Notes under the pieces: generated by a model | What the model was told of the DNA's origin: nothing | What the model saw: the letters and a program-made list of their open reading frames with translations, nothing else | Database searches by the model: none | In this document: positions 1 to 11,339 of the stretch, in pieces | How positions within the stretch are numbered: the stretch's first letter is position 1 | Layout of the letters: each line of letters starts with the position of its first letter | Assembly: GCA_050084515.1 (NCBI GenBank) | Contig: CM114273.1 | Location: forward strand, 9,610,001 to 9,674,000 | Source of the DNA: Blasia pusilla | Taxonomy: Eukaryota > Marchantiophyta > Marchantiopsida > Blasiales | Reading direction: 5' to 3' | Length of the DNA stretch: 64,000 nucleotides | Made by a program: the position numbers and the translations under genes

Positions 1-1320
1 AGCATTCAGGATCAGCGAGAAATGCGAGATTTTCCCAGAGTTGTTTCTCCTCAACCGCCGTGATCTAGCCCTGTCCAGGGATTCCAAGAAATTGTTCACA
101 AATTTGTGATGCCGTTGTGAGCTTGATCACCCCAGGCTTTGAACCCGGAGAGTTTCTGAAGACCTCGGCTACTTTCTCTGCCACATCCTCCTTGATGTGT
201 CTTTGAATTGCATTCGTCACTGGATGAGTGTGGGAGCCAACATGAACTGCCAGCCTTGAGACTCTGACGTGGAGCCCAAGTCATGGACAATGAAAAATAT
301 GTATGCAGGACACGCTCCAACGCAGAAGGGCGATGCCTCACAATGAGGTGGGTGCCACAATACCGCCTCCCGGCGGTATTGTGGCACCCACCTCGTATGG
401 AGTTTCTGCATTCTTGGGGGGGAATTGCGACGTATTGACTCGCCCGTTGCGCTCTAGATACGGGCATGCTGGACTTCTACACTCCAAGGCTCCCACGCAT
501 TGGCGGCGGGAGACAATCCAAGGACCATCTGGGATGGAAGCACTGGTCCGTTGAAGCCTGCACCATCGATGACAAACAGACTTTCTGTCCATACCCTTCA
601 GGCGTCCTCCATCCTTCTTTTGAGCAGGAGCAGCAAGTGGAGGCAACTCAAAAATGCAATTACCATCATACGTGGGCGGCGGCTAAATCGACAAGAATGT
701 GCTTGAACATTTTCAAGGCGAGACGAAAGCAAACTATTCCTCGATACTCGCAAGAGGAACGAGTAAGCGCACCACAGGGCCTAATTGGTGTCCAACAGAT
801 CCGCGAGGTTGATAACATCCGAATCTCTTGGGAAGAACAACATTGTTATGAGTGTGCGAAGTTGGAGCCGGCCGGATCTGCAGAGCTTGGAGTTGCAAGC
901 GTGCATTTCGGAGCACTAGGAAATTCTAGACCGTCTACTTGGGAAACAGACGAATTCAGGGGCAGGCCGTAAACTCTGTATTGACCATTTGCTACAAGTA
1001 GGAGATTCCATACTTTACGGTGCGAGGTCACTTTGGCTGGACCGTCTCACCTATTATGTCTTCCGTACCTTCCACCCTAACATCTTTGGATACAAAGATG
1101 GTTCCAATTGAAGAAGAAATCGAAGGCAGAAAAATTTTCATCCACTTTGCTACTAAAGACTCACGAGCTTGGGGTGAATGATTTCTGATTGAGGAAGGGC
1201 CGCGGATGACTACCACAAGTGAGCTTAACATAATTATCCATTCCAAGAAGATTCCTACGGAGGAGGCGAGAATGAGAATGAGAATATTTAATTTATAGTG
1301 AATAGGAAACAGATACTCGA
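1..1320 (-). pseudogene. MULE-like transposase, N-terminal part, broken (copy 1)
   Basis: Read on the minus strand this matches the N-terminal third of the transposase in copy 2. Recognisable stretches are KVWNLL..NGQYRVY near 1,010, RRQCVGALECRSP near 500 and a HLIVRHRPSALERV shadow region near 320. The frame is broken several times, and the zinc-binding segment seen intact in copy 2 (CPHCQASPFCVGACPA) is destroyed here by a perfect inverted repeat at 345-394. The rest of the gene lies left of the window. It is non-functional. The family assignment comes from copy 2, where the DDE-like and SWIM regions are also visible. Confidence 0.6.
345..394. repeat. Perfect 23-bp inverted repeat, 4-base loop
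   Basis: Arms at 345-367 and 372-394 are exact reverse complements (GAGGTGGGTGCC... and ...GGCACCCACCTC) with loop TCCC. In copy 2 the right arm is present (about 20,588-20,611, with small changes), but the left-arm position holds unrelated coding sequence (GACATCGATGGCC). So in copy 1 the left arm was overwritten by an inverted copy of its neighbour, which is what a template switch during replication would do. Confidence 0.85.
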
Positions 1321-1432
1321 TGATTTTTCTTCGACAAGATGAATTCGGTGGGGAGATTGTCGACACAATGGATCAATTCAGAACACATTCAATTGTGTTG
1401 CAATATGTTACCGGATTTGGGAAGCAGAGGGT

Positions 1433-2300
1433 TGCGCATCACTTGGAACCCGTCGGAGTCCTGGTTAGTCAGAAATTACCCGAAGCTTACCGAAGCCTGC
1501 AACCCGTCGGCATCGGACGGGTTGCACGCTTCTGCTAAACATTGTCGAAGCGAGCAAGCCGTCGCTCTCCGACGACTTGCTGGGATACCGCTCCTTCTTG
1601 CTCGAAGATGCCGGAGGCGTGCAAACCGTCTGTTCCCGATGAGTTCCGCGGGTGCCTCGCCTTTTAGCCCAAAGACGGCTAGGCGTGCAACCCGTCGCCG
1701 TCCAACGGGTTGCGCAAGGGCGTCGCCTTGTGGTGTAGCCAGCCAGACTCCGACGACTTCCACGGGAAGCCATCGTTCCTAACCCTTGATGAGGGAAGCG
1801 TGCAACCCAACAGTCTCCGACGGATTGCCCAAAATACGTCCCGTTCCCGTCCCAAACACGGCGGAGGCGCGCAACATGTCGGTCTCCGACGGCTTGCGCG
1901 AGTACCTCGCGTTGTTTTCCGAAGACGACGGAGGCGCTCAACCCGTTGGTCTCCAACAGGTTGCTCGCGCAAGTGGCGACGTTCGCAGGATGGCGGAGGC
2001 GCGCAACATGTCGGTCTCCGACGGCTTGCGCGAGTACCTCGCGTTGTTTTCCGAAGACGACGGAGGCGCTCAACCCGTTGGTCTCCAACAGGTTGCTCGC
2101 GCAAGTGGCGACGTTCGCAGGATGGCGGAGGCGCGCAACATGTCGGTCTCCGACGGGTTGCGCCGCGTACCTTGCGTTCTTTTCCGAAGACGATGGAGGC
2201 GCTCAACCCGTCGGTCTATGACGGGTTGCTCGCGCACGTGGCGACGTACCCAGGATGGCGGAGCAGCGCAACCTGTCAGACTCCGACGGGTTGCGATTTT
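1433..2300. repeat. Palindrome cluster in bidirectional promoter region, copy 1
   Basis: This is a GC-rich stretch between the divergent genes with about eight to ten degenerate copies of the element's palindrome family: left arm GCAACCCGTCGG, short centre, right arm CCGACGGGTTGC. Examples sit near 1,498-1,526, 1,690-1,716 and 2,267-2,296. Because the repeats lack stop codons, they create long chance ORFs on both strands (up to 222 codons, with motifs such as QPVG, TRRxPTGCS and NPSxSDGL). These are not genes. Confidence 0.75.
1861..2124. repeat. 132-bp tandem duplication (two full copies, partial third)
   Basis: The unit starting GCGGAGGCGCGCAACATG begins at 1,861, 1,993 and 2,125, an exact 132-base period. 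The first two copies look identical by eye and the third diverges after about 35 bases. Each unit carries two palindrome-like blocks (CATGTCGGTCTCCGACGG and CCCGTTGGTCTCCAACAGG). Copy 2 has a single version at about 22,196, so the amplification is recent and specific to copy 1. Confidence 0.9.
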
Positions 2301-2383
2301 TCACGTCCGGACTTCCGTAACATTCGGCACGTCGCCGTCAAAAGGACGACGGGACCCAACGGTCAGCCCAACGGCTAGAAAAG

Positions 2384-2391
2384 TATAAATA
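2384..2391 (+). promoter_or_regulatory. TATA box of the ParB/methyltransferase-like gene, copy 1
   Basis: TATAAATA follows the conserved string CAACGGCTAGAAAAG. The same arrangement is at 22,486 in copy 2, about 250 bases upstream of the coding region. Conservation between diverged copies and position support a core promoter for the plus-strand gene. Confidence 0.6.
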
Positions 2392-3867
2392 GGGCAGAAA
2401 TCGCTCATTTCCGGTTTCTCATTTTGCGATCTTCATTCCTCACTCCTCACTCTCCAGCAGCAGCCTGATCGAGATATCTGAAGGGCATTTCACGCGGCGA
2501 CACATCGCGAGTCGATAGGAGGAACGAGGCGAGGCAGTTCGACCAAGCGATATCGGGGACGGTCGAGCTAACCATCAAGGCGAGACGAGCTCCCATCTCG
2601 ACATCAGCAAGGCGATCGATCAAGGGATTTTTCGTGGGCATAGGTGGAGGCATTTCGGCAAAAATGACGAGGAAAAACACAAGCCAACAAGTCTGGGAGC
2701 TTCACTCCCAAGTCCATTAGGACTCTGCGTCGCTTCTCCGGGCCTCGTTCGCGAATGAAATTAGGCAGCAGAAAATCGAGGAGCGGAAAGGGAAGCGGAG
2801 ATGCACAACCAAGTGCTTCGGCGAGGCGTGTTCAAGCGGCGCTAGATAAACGAACGAAGAGGCGAGGCGAGACGCCGCAGGCCTTGAAGAAAAGGATCGC
2901 CGATTTAAAAGAGAGAAAAGAAGCGTCCTGGACGCGTCGGTGAGGAGGGCGAATTGGCTAAAGCGAGGCGGGAAAAAGCGATAGCCATTGCGATAGCCAC
3001 CGCCCAACCGCAAGTGTTGAGATGCGGAAATGTCCCCACGAAGTCCGGGACACAATCAACATAGTGGAATCAACACCGATTCAAATCGATGACGGCGAGG
3101 TCATGAGGACCGCCGGCGTGGAGATGGTGGACATGGCGAAGAAGCCGGAGAGCGGTCATTTCGACTCAAGCCCGGAGGAGGCGGAGGACATCGACCTCTA
3201 TCGGATCGACGAGTTCCCGGTCGATTTGCCACCGCCTCTATCTCAGACAAGTTATTTGGTCAAGAAACCGACTCCATTTTTGAGCGGGTAAGAGAGGTTA
3301 GGATTTTTAATTATGTGAATTGCAATTCATTGGGATTTCGGTGTAGCTTATTCCTCTTGTCCCGGTTCGACGGTGGTGGTAAAGCAGATGGCACTCATGG
3401 AGGGCCCAACGCCCGAGGATTCTACTCTGCCGATTAAGGAAAATGGAATACGTCCGCGAAATACAGTCCGACGAGGACATCGCAAAGCTAAAACAATCGG
3501 CGGCGACAGCATCATACGTGGACAGCTTTCCTCCCTTCTATGTTCAGCCTTACGACGAGCATGGAACCCAAGCTTTGGTTACCAAGGAGGACTTGGAAAA
3601 TCTCGACACATTCTGGAGGATGCGAGACCAGGACTTCAGAAGGCAAGTTGAGGGCACGGAATTCAGCTGGATGAGGAATCTGCATTTCTTCATCTGGGAT
3701 GGAAATCACAAGTTCATGGCATGGACCAAGTTTGCGGAGGAGCGCCTCAACTCATTGGAGGCACATTTCTGCGTGAAGGAAGTGGTCCTTCACCCATACC
3801 CTCATCACATGGCGACGGTGGAGATGGCAATGCATGCCATGAATACGTGAGTATCTTTAACACTTTC

Positions 3868-4360
3868 GCAACTCGTCGAACTCCGACGAGTTGCTCGATT
3901 GATGAATGGGTTAGGTTTGTTTAGGCATAAAGCAACTCGTCGGACTCCGACGGGTTGCGGGTTGCGCACGCTTTTCGGATGTTTTTAAGATTGCAACTCG
4001 TCGGACTCCGGCGACTTGTTTGATGGAACATAGATTTAACTAGTTTTTGGCCCAAAGCAAACCGTCGGAGTCCGACGGGTTGCTCGACAGGCCGCCTTGT
4101 GAGGATGTTTTTTGAAGAGTCCAACTCGTCGGACTCCGACGAGTTGCAATCTTAAAAAAACATCCGAAAAAGCATGCAATCCAGCAACCCGTCGGGGTCC
4201 GACGAGTTGCTTACCTGCCATTAGCAAATCTGAATGCAAACCGTCAGACTCCGACGGGTTGCATCATTTAGCTTGTTGCTAGAATCTGGACAATGCGCCA
4301 CCAGATTTGTCGACCATGTCAAGGTACTCTTTTCGAGTCCGACGGGTTGCAAGAACCCAT
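3868..4360. repeat. Palindrome array in intron 2, copy 1
   Basis: Seven near-perfect dyads lie within 500 bases of intron: 3,868-3,894, 3,932-3,958, 3,993-4,020, 4,057-4,083, 4,121-4,147, 4,184-4,210 and 4,236-4,262, plus a half site near 4,336. Each is about 27 bases with a 3-base centre, usually ACT or AGT. Both CCCGTCGG/CCGACGGG and ACTCGTCGG/CCGACGAGT versions occur. Spacing is irregular (about 60 bases) with unrelated AT-richer sequence between. Confidence 0.9.
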
Positions 4361-6284
4361 GTTATTTTCTGACGGGTTGAGTTTGGATGTGCAGGATTGT
4401 ATCGGAAGGGAATGTCACCCACCATTAGATCCAGGATTGCGATCGGGTGAGGAAGGTGCTTACGACGCACCCCCGAGAGTAATCTGAGGGGTTCTTGGCG
4501 ATGCCCTCGTCAATCAGATGCTTGCAAAGGGTGCTCAGATTAAGAAGAAAACACTGGGCAAACAAGTTTATTTCTCAAGATGCGGCCCAGTAACCATCCT
4601 TTGTTGGTCAAAGATACAAAGTGACGCAAAGTAGGTGATATGGTGAAGAAAAGCGGAGATTTTTGGATCGGAGGGAGAAGGGTTTTGCTGCGTCTGGCGC
4701 CAAATTCATCAACCTCTTTCAGTCGATCTCTTTGCAACAAAATACACGGCGAGCAAGATGCAGCGATACATCAAGATTCTCAACCCCGAACTTGGTCCGG
4801 AGTTCTACAAGGAGCTCAAGGCGATTATCAAGCGTCAGAGGAAGAGGGATGAAGATCCGCATGGTCGGATTTGGGAGAAAGTATCGCTGGATCGCGTGCA
4901 TCGTTTTGCGCTATCCAGGATTAGCGAGTTTAGGAGGATACATGAAAAGGAATGACCAATTTCCAACTCCGATGAAAATCAGTCTCGAGGGCTCAGAGGC
5001 CCAAAAGAGGGTGGCACACCATCCTCCGGGTGTGTCCGATCCAGTGATCTTGCATTGGCTACGCGAATGGTCGTTCTGGGACGCGTTGCGGGTAATCGGG
5101 AAGTCCGTCTTTGGGCCGAGTGTCCTGCAAGCGGAGCTGAAGATTAGAGCCCATTCGCCGGAAGAAAACCTTGAAAGTTCGGAGATTACGAGGTTTGGCT
5201 TGCGACATCCGGGACAAGCCAACAAAAACCAGGATTCAAGACCATATTCAAGGTTTGCGTCCTCCCTCAGGCAGAGCTTGACAAAGAAGTAGAGGGTAAC
5301 AAACGGGATCAAGCGAAGAAGAAGCGAGATCTACAGGAGCAGACGGCCGATAATGTTCGACTAAAAGCTACCCAACGGATGGTATTGGGTACCTGGAACA
5401 AGCTTTTCATAATGTTCAAGAAAAGTGTAAGAACGCAGTACGTGGGGAAAATTACGAAGCTATGACCTTGAAATTGTAGGGCCGGTGCTCCTTCAACAAG
5501 CCGGATGCAGAGACATTCTCCATCGAACGACGTGGAGATGGGTCAAAGACATGTCGGATTGGGAGGTGGAGAATTTCCCCATTTGGCTCGACTTCAACGA
5601 CCCTGAAGACATCACGGATAAGGATTTACGAGTGCTTCATGATGCAGTGGCCTCAGGACAAGACGACATCCCCAATTTCGTCCATCCCGAAGACTTCGGA
5701 GGAGGAGATGCATAAGAGCAGCCACGAGGATTGAGTTGGCTTCCAAGGTCCGGACAGCCAAAGACAAATCCAAATGGTCTCAAAGGCAAAGCGAGGGGAG
5801 GGAAAATTCAGAGGCCGAGACTTCCCAACTTCCCAAAGAGTTTTGGAGAAGATGAGAGGCAGGCGGAATCGTCGGGTGCTTGTCCGAGAGTGTTGAGAGA
5901 GGGTGGGACGTGAGGTCTGGCGAAGAAAACGCCACGAATCCGAGGTCATAGAAACCCCGACAAGCCGTCCCAAGAGTTGAGAGACTAGGAGAAGCAAGCG
6001 AGAGGTGCCGGGTTGTCCCAAGGAGAATACTGACCCATCATCCTTGGGAAGACAAATGATGAAAGAAATGACAAGTTTGTTAAAACAATGACCCGACAAG
6101 CGTCCTCCTTGATTTACCTCAATGGTTGTGTGACAAGTAGAACGTGCATCAATGGACCAATCTCAAGGATGAGCGAACATCTTTAGTTCTCAAGCGTCGA
6201 CAACCGCCATCGAAAAATTGACAACGAGTTGGGGACAGTGGGAATGGGTATGGGATCAGAAGGGCCTTACTGAAAGAAAAGTCG

Positions 6285-7290
6285 ATGGTTCATTGTGCCG
6301 AAGAAATCAGGAGCTCTCGGTTCATTCAAGATATGCAACCGGCAAATAAGGTAACCATTCGAAATATGGGAGCAGGGCCTAGAATAGATGAAGTCGCAGA
6401 AGCTTTTGCAGCCCGTGCTATCTATTCTATAGGAGATTTGCACTCAGGATGTGATCAATTCCAATTAGCTACAGAGAGTAGAGATATTACCACTATGCGC
6501 ACTCCACTTGGGCTTGTAAGAATGTGCACATTACCTCAAGGAGCAACAACTTTTGTCGCTCACATGCAGAGTGCAATGAATAAGATCTTGAGAGAGTTCA
6601 TTCCTGAGAAAACCATTCCTTTTGTAGATGATATCCCTATAAAGGGGTATGCAATAGAAGATAGGATTGAGAGGGTTGTGAAAGATGGGTGTAGAAAGTT
6701 TGTGTCTGATCATATTCGAGATGTGGATATGATCCTAACAAGACTAGAAGAGGTCAATCTTACTCTTTCTGGAGAAAAGTGTAGCTTTGGGGTTCCTCAG
6801 ATCGTGGTAGTGGGTCATCTTTGTGGAGAGTTTGGCCGAAAACCAAATCCAGCAAAAGTTGATGTCATTGGGAGGATACGAGAATGCGAAAACGTCACCG
6901 AAGTGAGAAGGTTTTTAGGAGCTTGTGTGTTCTATCAGGTGTGGATTCCTCATTTTGGCCACATATCTGATCCTTTGTATGAGTTGTTGAGAAAGAAGAA
7001 GAAGTTCACTTGGGAGAAGAAGCAAAGAGCAGCAATGATGCAGTTGAAGGAGGCATTGAAGTCGCCACCTGTTTTACGACAAATGAGCTACGAATGCGGA
7101 CGACCTATTATCATCACAGTGGACACTAGCCCTATTGCTATCGGATGGGCAATTGGGCAGAATGACGCGGAAGGAAGAAGATTTGCGACAAGGTTTGGAG
7201 CTCGTACACTTACGGAACGAGAGAGGAGGTACCCTCAGGTTAAAAGAAATTGGGCGCTATTTAAGCACTCTGCAAAGAGATGGAGGGTGG
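6285..7290 (+). pseudogene. Ty3/gypsy reverse transcriptase and RNase H (truncated)
   Basis: An open frame with typical gypsy RT sequence: AIYSIGDLHSGCDQFQL, then TMRTPLGLVRMCTLPQGAT and the catalytic FVDD (TIPFVDDIPIKG) in place of the common YxDD-type motif. It continues through LTLSGEKCSFG, the connection region (VRRFLGACVFYQVWIPHF) and the start of RNase H (ITVDTSPIAIGWAIGQ, ending RYPQVKR). The 5' end of RT, the protease and gag are missing. Soon after RYPQVKR an internal deletion joins RNase H to the linker before integrase. The start codon of the open frame is not a biological start. Confidence 0.85.
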
Positions 7291-8533
7291 ACAGAAAAGT
7301 TCTTCAAGGAGATTCGGCACAAGGCGTATGGCTATCTACTACAAGATGGATATCTTTGGAAAAGGCCAAAGAGGAAAGATGGAATGCCCTTGAGGGTGGT
7401 GGATGACAATGGGACAAAAATGCAAGTGCTCAAAGAATTCCACAATTCTTTATGGGCAGGTCACAGAGGTACTTGGGCAACTTTCACCAAGATAAAATAG
7501 AGGTATTGGTGGAAAGGCCTATATAAGGATGTTGAGAGATATGTTGGGTCGTGTGTTGAATGTCAGTTTCAATCAAAAATCAGGGTGAGAGATGGACTTA
7601 AACCCACGTATCCTTTGTCTATTCATCATCAATGGGTTATAGATCTAGTTGCTATGCCACTAGGTCTTTGGGGAATGCGTTACCTGGTCCTAGCACGAGA
7701 AGAGTTGTCCAACTTTGTAGAAGGGAGGGCTTTACGGGCTAAAACAACAGAGCCTATATGTCGTTTTATTCTAGAGGATATTGTTGCTAGATATGGGAGT
7801 GTCGGGAGAATCCGTGCAGATAGAGGTGAGTTGAATGCGGAGGAAGCACGAGAGTTCTTCAGGAGATATGGAGTCCAGTTGAGATTAACAACCTCCATGA
7901 ATCCGGAGGCAAACGGCAAGAGCGAAAGGGGACATCCGCCAATCATTCAAGCATTGGTAAAGGCGTGTGGAGATCGTTATGCTCATTGGCCTAGATTACT
8001 TCCATTTGCTTTATGGGCAGATAGAACCACTCACAAAGACGCAATTCTGGGGGTTCATGCCTACAGAGTTGATGACAAGTCAAAAGCCGATAATGCCTGC
8101 AGAAGGAGATATACCCACTTGGATGGGTTTGTCGTGGGAAGACCGGCTCAATAGGGAAGAGCTCCTAGCACTTGAATCGCAAAGACTAGAGCGGCGGGAA
8201 GAGGATATTGCAGAAGCGTTAGTCAAAATGAAGGAAGCAAGGTTGAAAAATAAGGAGCGCTTCGACAAAACTCATCGACTTCGGAAGGAGCCGATAAGAG
8301 AAGGAGATTGGGTCTTGGTGCACGACAACAGCCTTGACAACCAGCATAGTACAATTAAGAAGTTTGCACGTCGTTGGTTTGGTCCATATGTTGTAGTCTT
8401 TGCTTTTGACAATGCCACTTACAAACTATGTGAACTAGATGGCACAATTCTCAAGTGCGCCCATTGCAGGAAAAAAAGGGTCAAGATTTTAAAGAGCGTG
8501 AAGGATTTCTTGATTTCGATTGAATGTGTCTAG
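7291..8533 (+). pseudogene. Ty3/gypsy integrase and C-terminal module (broken)
   Basis: The HHCC zinc-binding region (EFHNSLWAGHRG, then CVECQ) is interrupted by an in-frame TAG at 7,498-7,500. The core shows the D, D, E residues in VIDLVAMP, IRADRGELN and NPEANGKSERG. A frameshift near 8,045 moves the frame from WADRTTHK to GFMPTELMTSQKPIMPAEG. The C-terminal part (REGDWVLVHDN, KKFARRWFGPYVV, CELDGTILK) is the GPY/F-type module found at the end of many gypsy integrases. No chromodomain or PHD finger is seen here, unlike the gypsy family at 28.8-31.7 kb. Confidence 0.8.
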
Positions 8534-8614
8534 AGGCACAACATAAGTAAGTCTATAGCAAGAAGTCTTGATGTTTTTGGGCACATACCGGAGGATGTGC
8601 AGGTTTGGAGGGGG

Positions 8615-9700
8615 TGAATGTCGTATAGTAAAATCAACTAGTGTGTAAACTCCTTCGTCATTAAGTGTTAGATAGAGTTTCATTAGTATTAAGTAAATTG
8701 GCTTAGAAAAAGGAGATTCTTATGTTTAAACCTCTTTATGGTGCCTCTTTTATGTGGGCCCAACTTTAGGAAAAGGAGGTAATAAATAAAAGATGACTTT
8801 ATAAAAGTAAAGTAGTTGCTTTAATGAAAAACAAAAGTAGTCTTGGTTGGTGGCTAGGTTAGTTGGGGTAATTTGGAAAATATCATGTGGGTAAAAGAGG
8901 ATATTTTGGAAGAGATAAGAGGAAATCTACTTGTGTCAAAATGTGATTGGCTAAGCCTTGAGAGGAAGCCATGTGGCACAAGATAAGATAAGCTCTATTT
9001 CGTACTCTTGTGGATCCCTTGTGAGTATATAAAGAGGAGGGACCTTCAAGGGTTCATCACCTTCTATTCCACATCTTGAGTCTCTCGTGTCTCTCTTGAG
9101 TGTATGGCTTTGGGATTGCTTGCTCTTCCAATGAGAGTGGATCACCCCCTCTTGGGAGAGTAACTTATCATGGTCTATTCTTGAGAGGTTTCTAGAGTGT
9201 GTGTGTGTGTGTGTGGGGGGATGAGAGGTTTGTCACCAGAGAGGAGTTTAGTCATATTAAAATAGCGGATGTTTTGGCTTGTTACTTTCCCAATGAGAGT
9301 GGATTACCCCTCTTGGGAGAATAACTCGCCAAAACCCATTCTTGAGGAGAGTAGAGAATGTCTCTCAAGCATGGATAGGGGTGGAGCACAGTGTGCCCGA
9401 CTTTCCTTTCCTCAATCCTTACCATGTCAAGGTACTCTTTGTAGATAGGCACTTTGGTTCACTCGCTATTTAGTTTATCACTTTGGGAGGCGTTCATGAA
9501 CCAGGTCATGCAATCTCCAACTCCGGTGATTCTTCCTATCGTCACATATGGAAGGACATGGGATTGTACTTTGTATGTCCTTATATAGCGATCCATGGAT
9601 GTCAATAGGCCTGGTCAAGTAGGGTTTAACACTAGTTGTGCTATCTTCCTCGTGTACAAACGTAAAATAGTTTATAGGGATTTTATAGTTAGGAATTTTG
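8615..9700 (+). repeat. LTR of the inserted gypsy element
   Basis: A purine tract (GGAGGGGG, 8,607-8,614) follows the integrase end and marks the LTR start (TGAATGTCG or TGTCG). A promoter-like GAGTATATAAAG lies at about 9,022-9,033. Inside the LTR a block of about 55 bases (CCAATGAGAGTGGAT, then CCTCTTGGGAGA, then TAACT) is duplicated at about 9,130 and 9,290. A (TG)n run is at about 9,198-9,215. The 3' end is uncertain because no second LTR is available for comparison. Confidence 0.55.
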
Positions 9701-10307
9701 GGGTCCGATGTTACGAAGAAGTGATCGCCTCGGCACTTCCATTTGTGATACCTGTCGTGAGAGAATGGAGAGTGTACATCATAATCTTGTATTGAAAAAG
9801 GAGAACTTATTAGAGAGTTCACCTTGCATCGACCGCATCTACCGCAGCTAGAAGGCCCGCCCTTGCTCGAAGAAAGATTCTCGACACGACAACGCTGCCT
9901 GGACGGTGAATGGAGTGGTGGAAGAGGTTGCGGTGGATCTCTTGATCGCCGATCTGCCCTCGGGGTTGCGACTTTGGGGCGAAAATCCGGCGGACGAGGT
10001 ACCTGAGTGGAATCTGCCGCTCACTTATGACCAGATTGCACTTTTGTTCTCCTTTGCAGACGCCTATCTGAGTGACAGGGGCTGCTTCTTGGTATTGATT
10101 GGAGGGAGCGAGGACGAGCTCTTCAACCTCCAATGCGTCAAGAGGTCGCTAAAGTGGAGGACGGCACAATCGTGGATCATAAAAAACAAGTACCCACTCC
10201 GATCCGCGACGAGTCAAATTCGGGTAAGGCTCAATTCCTGTACAATAATTTCAATTATCTTATAATGATGTGTAGAATCAGTCAATCTGGGTTTTTTTTG
10301 TCCGTGA

Positions 10308-10680
10308 GCAACCCGTCGGAAGGCGACGGGTTCTTTGGCTTAGAGCGACCCATGCTCGGTGAGAGCAACCCGTCGGTTTCCGACGGGTTGCATCTTTCCC
10401 ACATACACAGGGAAAACCGCGGTGTACCTGCAACCCGTCGGAACCCGACGGGTTGCAGTTGATTTTGGTTTTTGGATGCAACCCGTCTAATAGCGACGGG
10501 TTGCTATCGACTGGTTGCTCTCAGGCAAGCATGGGTGGTCTAGGCAAAGAACCCGCCGCCTTCCGACGGGTTGCATCCAAAACCAAAATCAACTTGGAAA
10601 ACCCAAAAGCAAGCGCAACCCGTCGGGTTCCGACGGGTTGGTCCGGACAAAACAACCCGTCGGACTCAACGAGAGTTGAT
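10308..10680. repeat. Palindrome array in the last intron, copy 1
   Basis: Dyads lie near 10,310, at 10,364-10,390, 10,430-10,456 and 10,478-10,504, and near 10,617 and 10,655. The centres differ (AAG, TTT, AAC, TAA/AG types) while the arms stay complementary. The same intron in copy 2 (26.7-27.1 kb) has a similar array with partly different members. Confidence 0.85.
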
Positions 10681-11339
10681 CCAAAGTCGATTATTGAAAA
10701 TCTTCTCAAGGCGACTTTTTTAGTTTTCGACATTGTTTCGTCGTTGATTTTCATATGGACCACTCCTACATGTCGCCCGTTCGCCCGAGCACAATTTCAG
10801 TGTTCAAGATCCGAATCCTGTGGATCCATGCTCGATGATGCACTTAGATAGTTTATACAATTCCCCCCGGGAATTTACATGCAAGACAAGTACCCCACTA
10901 CGGGAGGAAGGAAAAGTCGCCGACCCGATGCAAACGCTCATCGAGCTCTGCTCAAGGCCGGGTGACTTGGTGTTCGACTTAGTGGGCCTTTCAGGGGCGA
11001 TTTTAAGAGGCGCCTGGCAGAGTGGCAGGAACATTCTCTGCCTCGAGGGAAGGCAGAATCGTTTGACCTTTGCAAGGAGGCAAAGGCAGAATCGAAAGGC
11101 TCGTTGGGGCGTACAACTCTCCACGGAAGCCGAGAGCTCCGGTTCCAGAGCCACCCTTGGTAGTGACTCCATCGTCACTTCCAACGATTCCCAAAATCGG
11201 GAGGGCAAGGCCGAAAGTGATTTTGCAAGAGCTCGGACGATGACGAGTGAGTTCAAAGAACTCAACGACCCACCTTGATCTGCAGCGTTTGGAGTAGGGA
11301 GTTTTTGATAATTTGGCAAAAGATTTCATAGAATAGATC

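Larger units (their letters stand above)
6243..9890 (+). mobile_element. Truncated Ty3/gypsy element inserted in copy 1
   Basis: Copy 1 leaves its alignment with copy 2 at about 6,243 and resumes at about 9,890 (AACGCTGCCTGGACGG). The insert starts abruptly inside reverse transcriptase, continues through RNase H, integrase and a C-terminal module, then a purine tract, an LTR and about 200 further bases that may be the start of another internal region. There is no 5' LTR. The order pol, LTR, leader suggests a remnant of two tandem elements or a recombination product rather than a simple insertion. Confidence 0.75.
2660..11278 (+). pseudogene. ParB-like/DNA methyltransferase-like gene, copy 1 (broken)
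   Basis: This is a decayed copy of the gene described at 22.64-27.72 kb. Exon 1 (about 2,660-3,290) encodes charged, coiled-coil-like sequence with frameshifts. Exon 2 (about 3,373-3,846) encodes the ParB-like part with WDGNHKFMAW, where copy 2 has Arg in place of Lys, and ends at a GTGAGT donor. The next exon starts after an AG at 4,393. The methyltransferase-like exon is split by the gypsy insertion; it resumes near 9,895 with DLLIADLPSG and ends at the GTAAGG donor after 10,223. The last exon (from about 10,755) has lost its acceptor AG (TTTCAT before ATGGACCAC, against TTTACAG in copy 2) but still shows PGDLVFDLVGLSGA and ILCLEGRQ. Non-functional. Confidence 0.65.

Noticed and set aside
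1679-2388. Long overlapping ORFs on both strands (up to 222 codons) in the promoter region
   Set aside because: They are built from the palindrome and 132-bp repeats, are open in several frames at once and encode only the repeated PVGxRRVA/TRRxPTGC/NPSxSDGL strings. No protein-like constraint.
3868-4360. CRISPR-like array
   Set aside because: Repeats are palindromic, variable in sequence and irregularly spaced, lie in introns of a eukaryotic element, and no cas gene is present.
10820-11278. Complete small gene in copy 1
   Set aside because: It is the last exon of the broken ParB/methyltransferase-like gene; the frame is shared with the spliced exon in copy 2.
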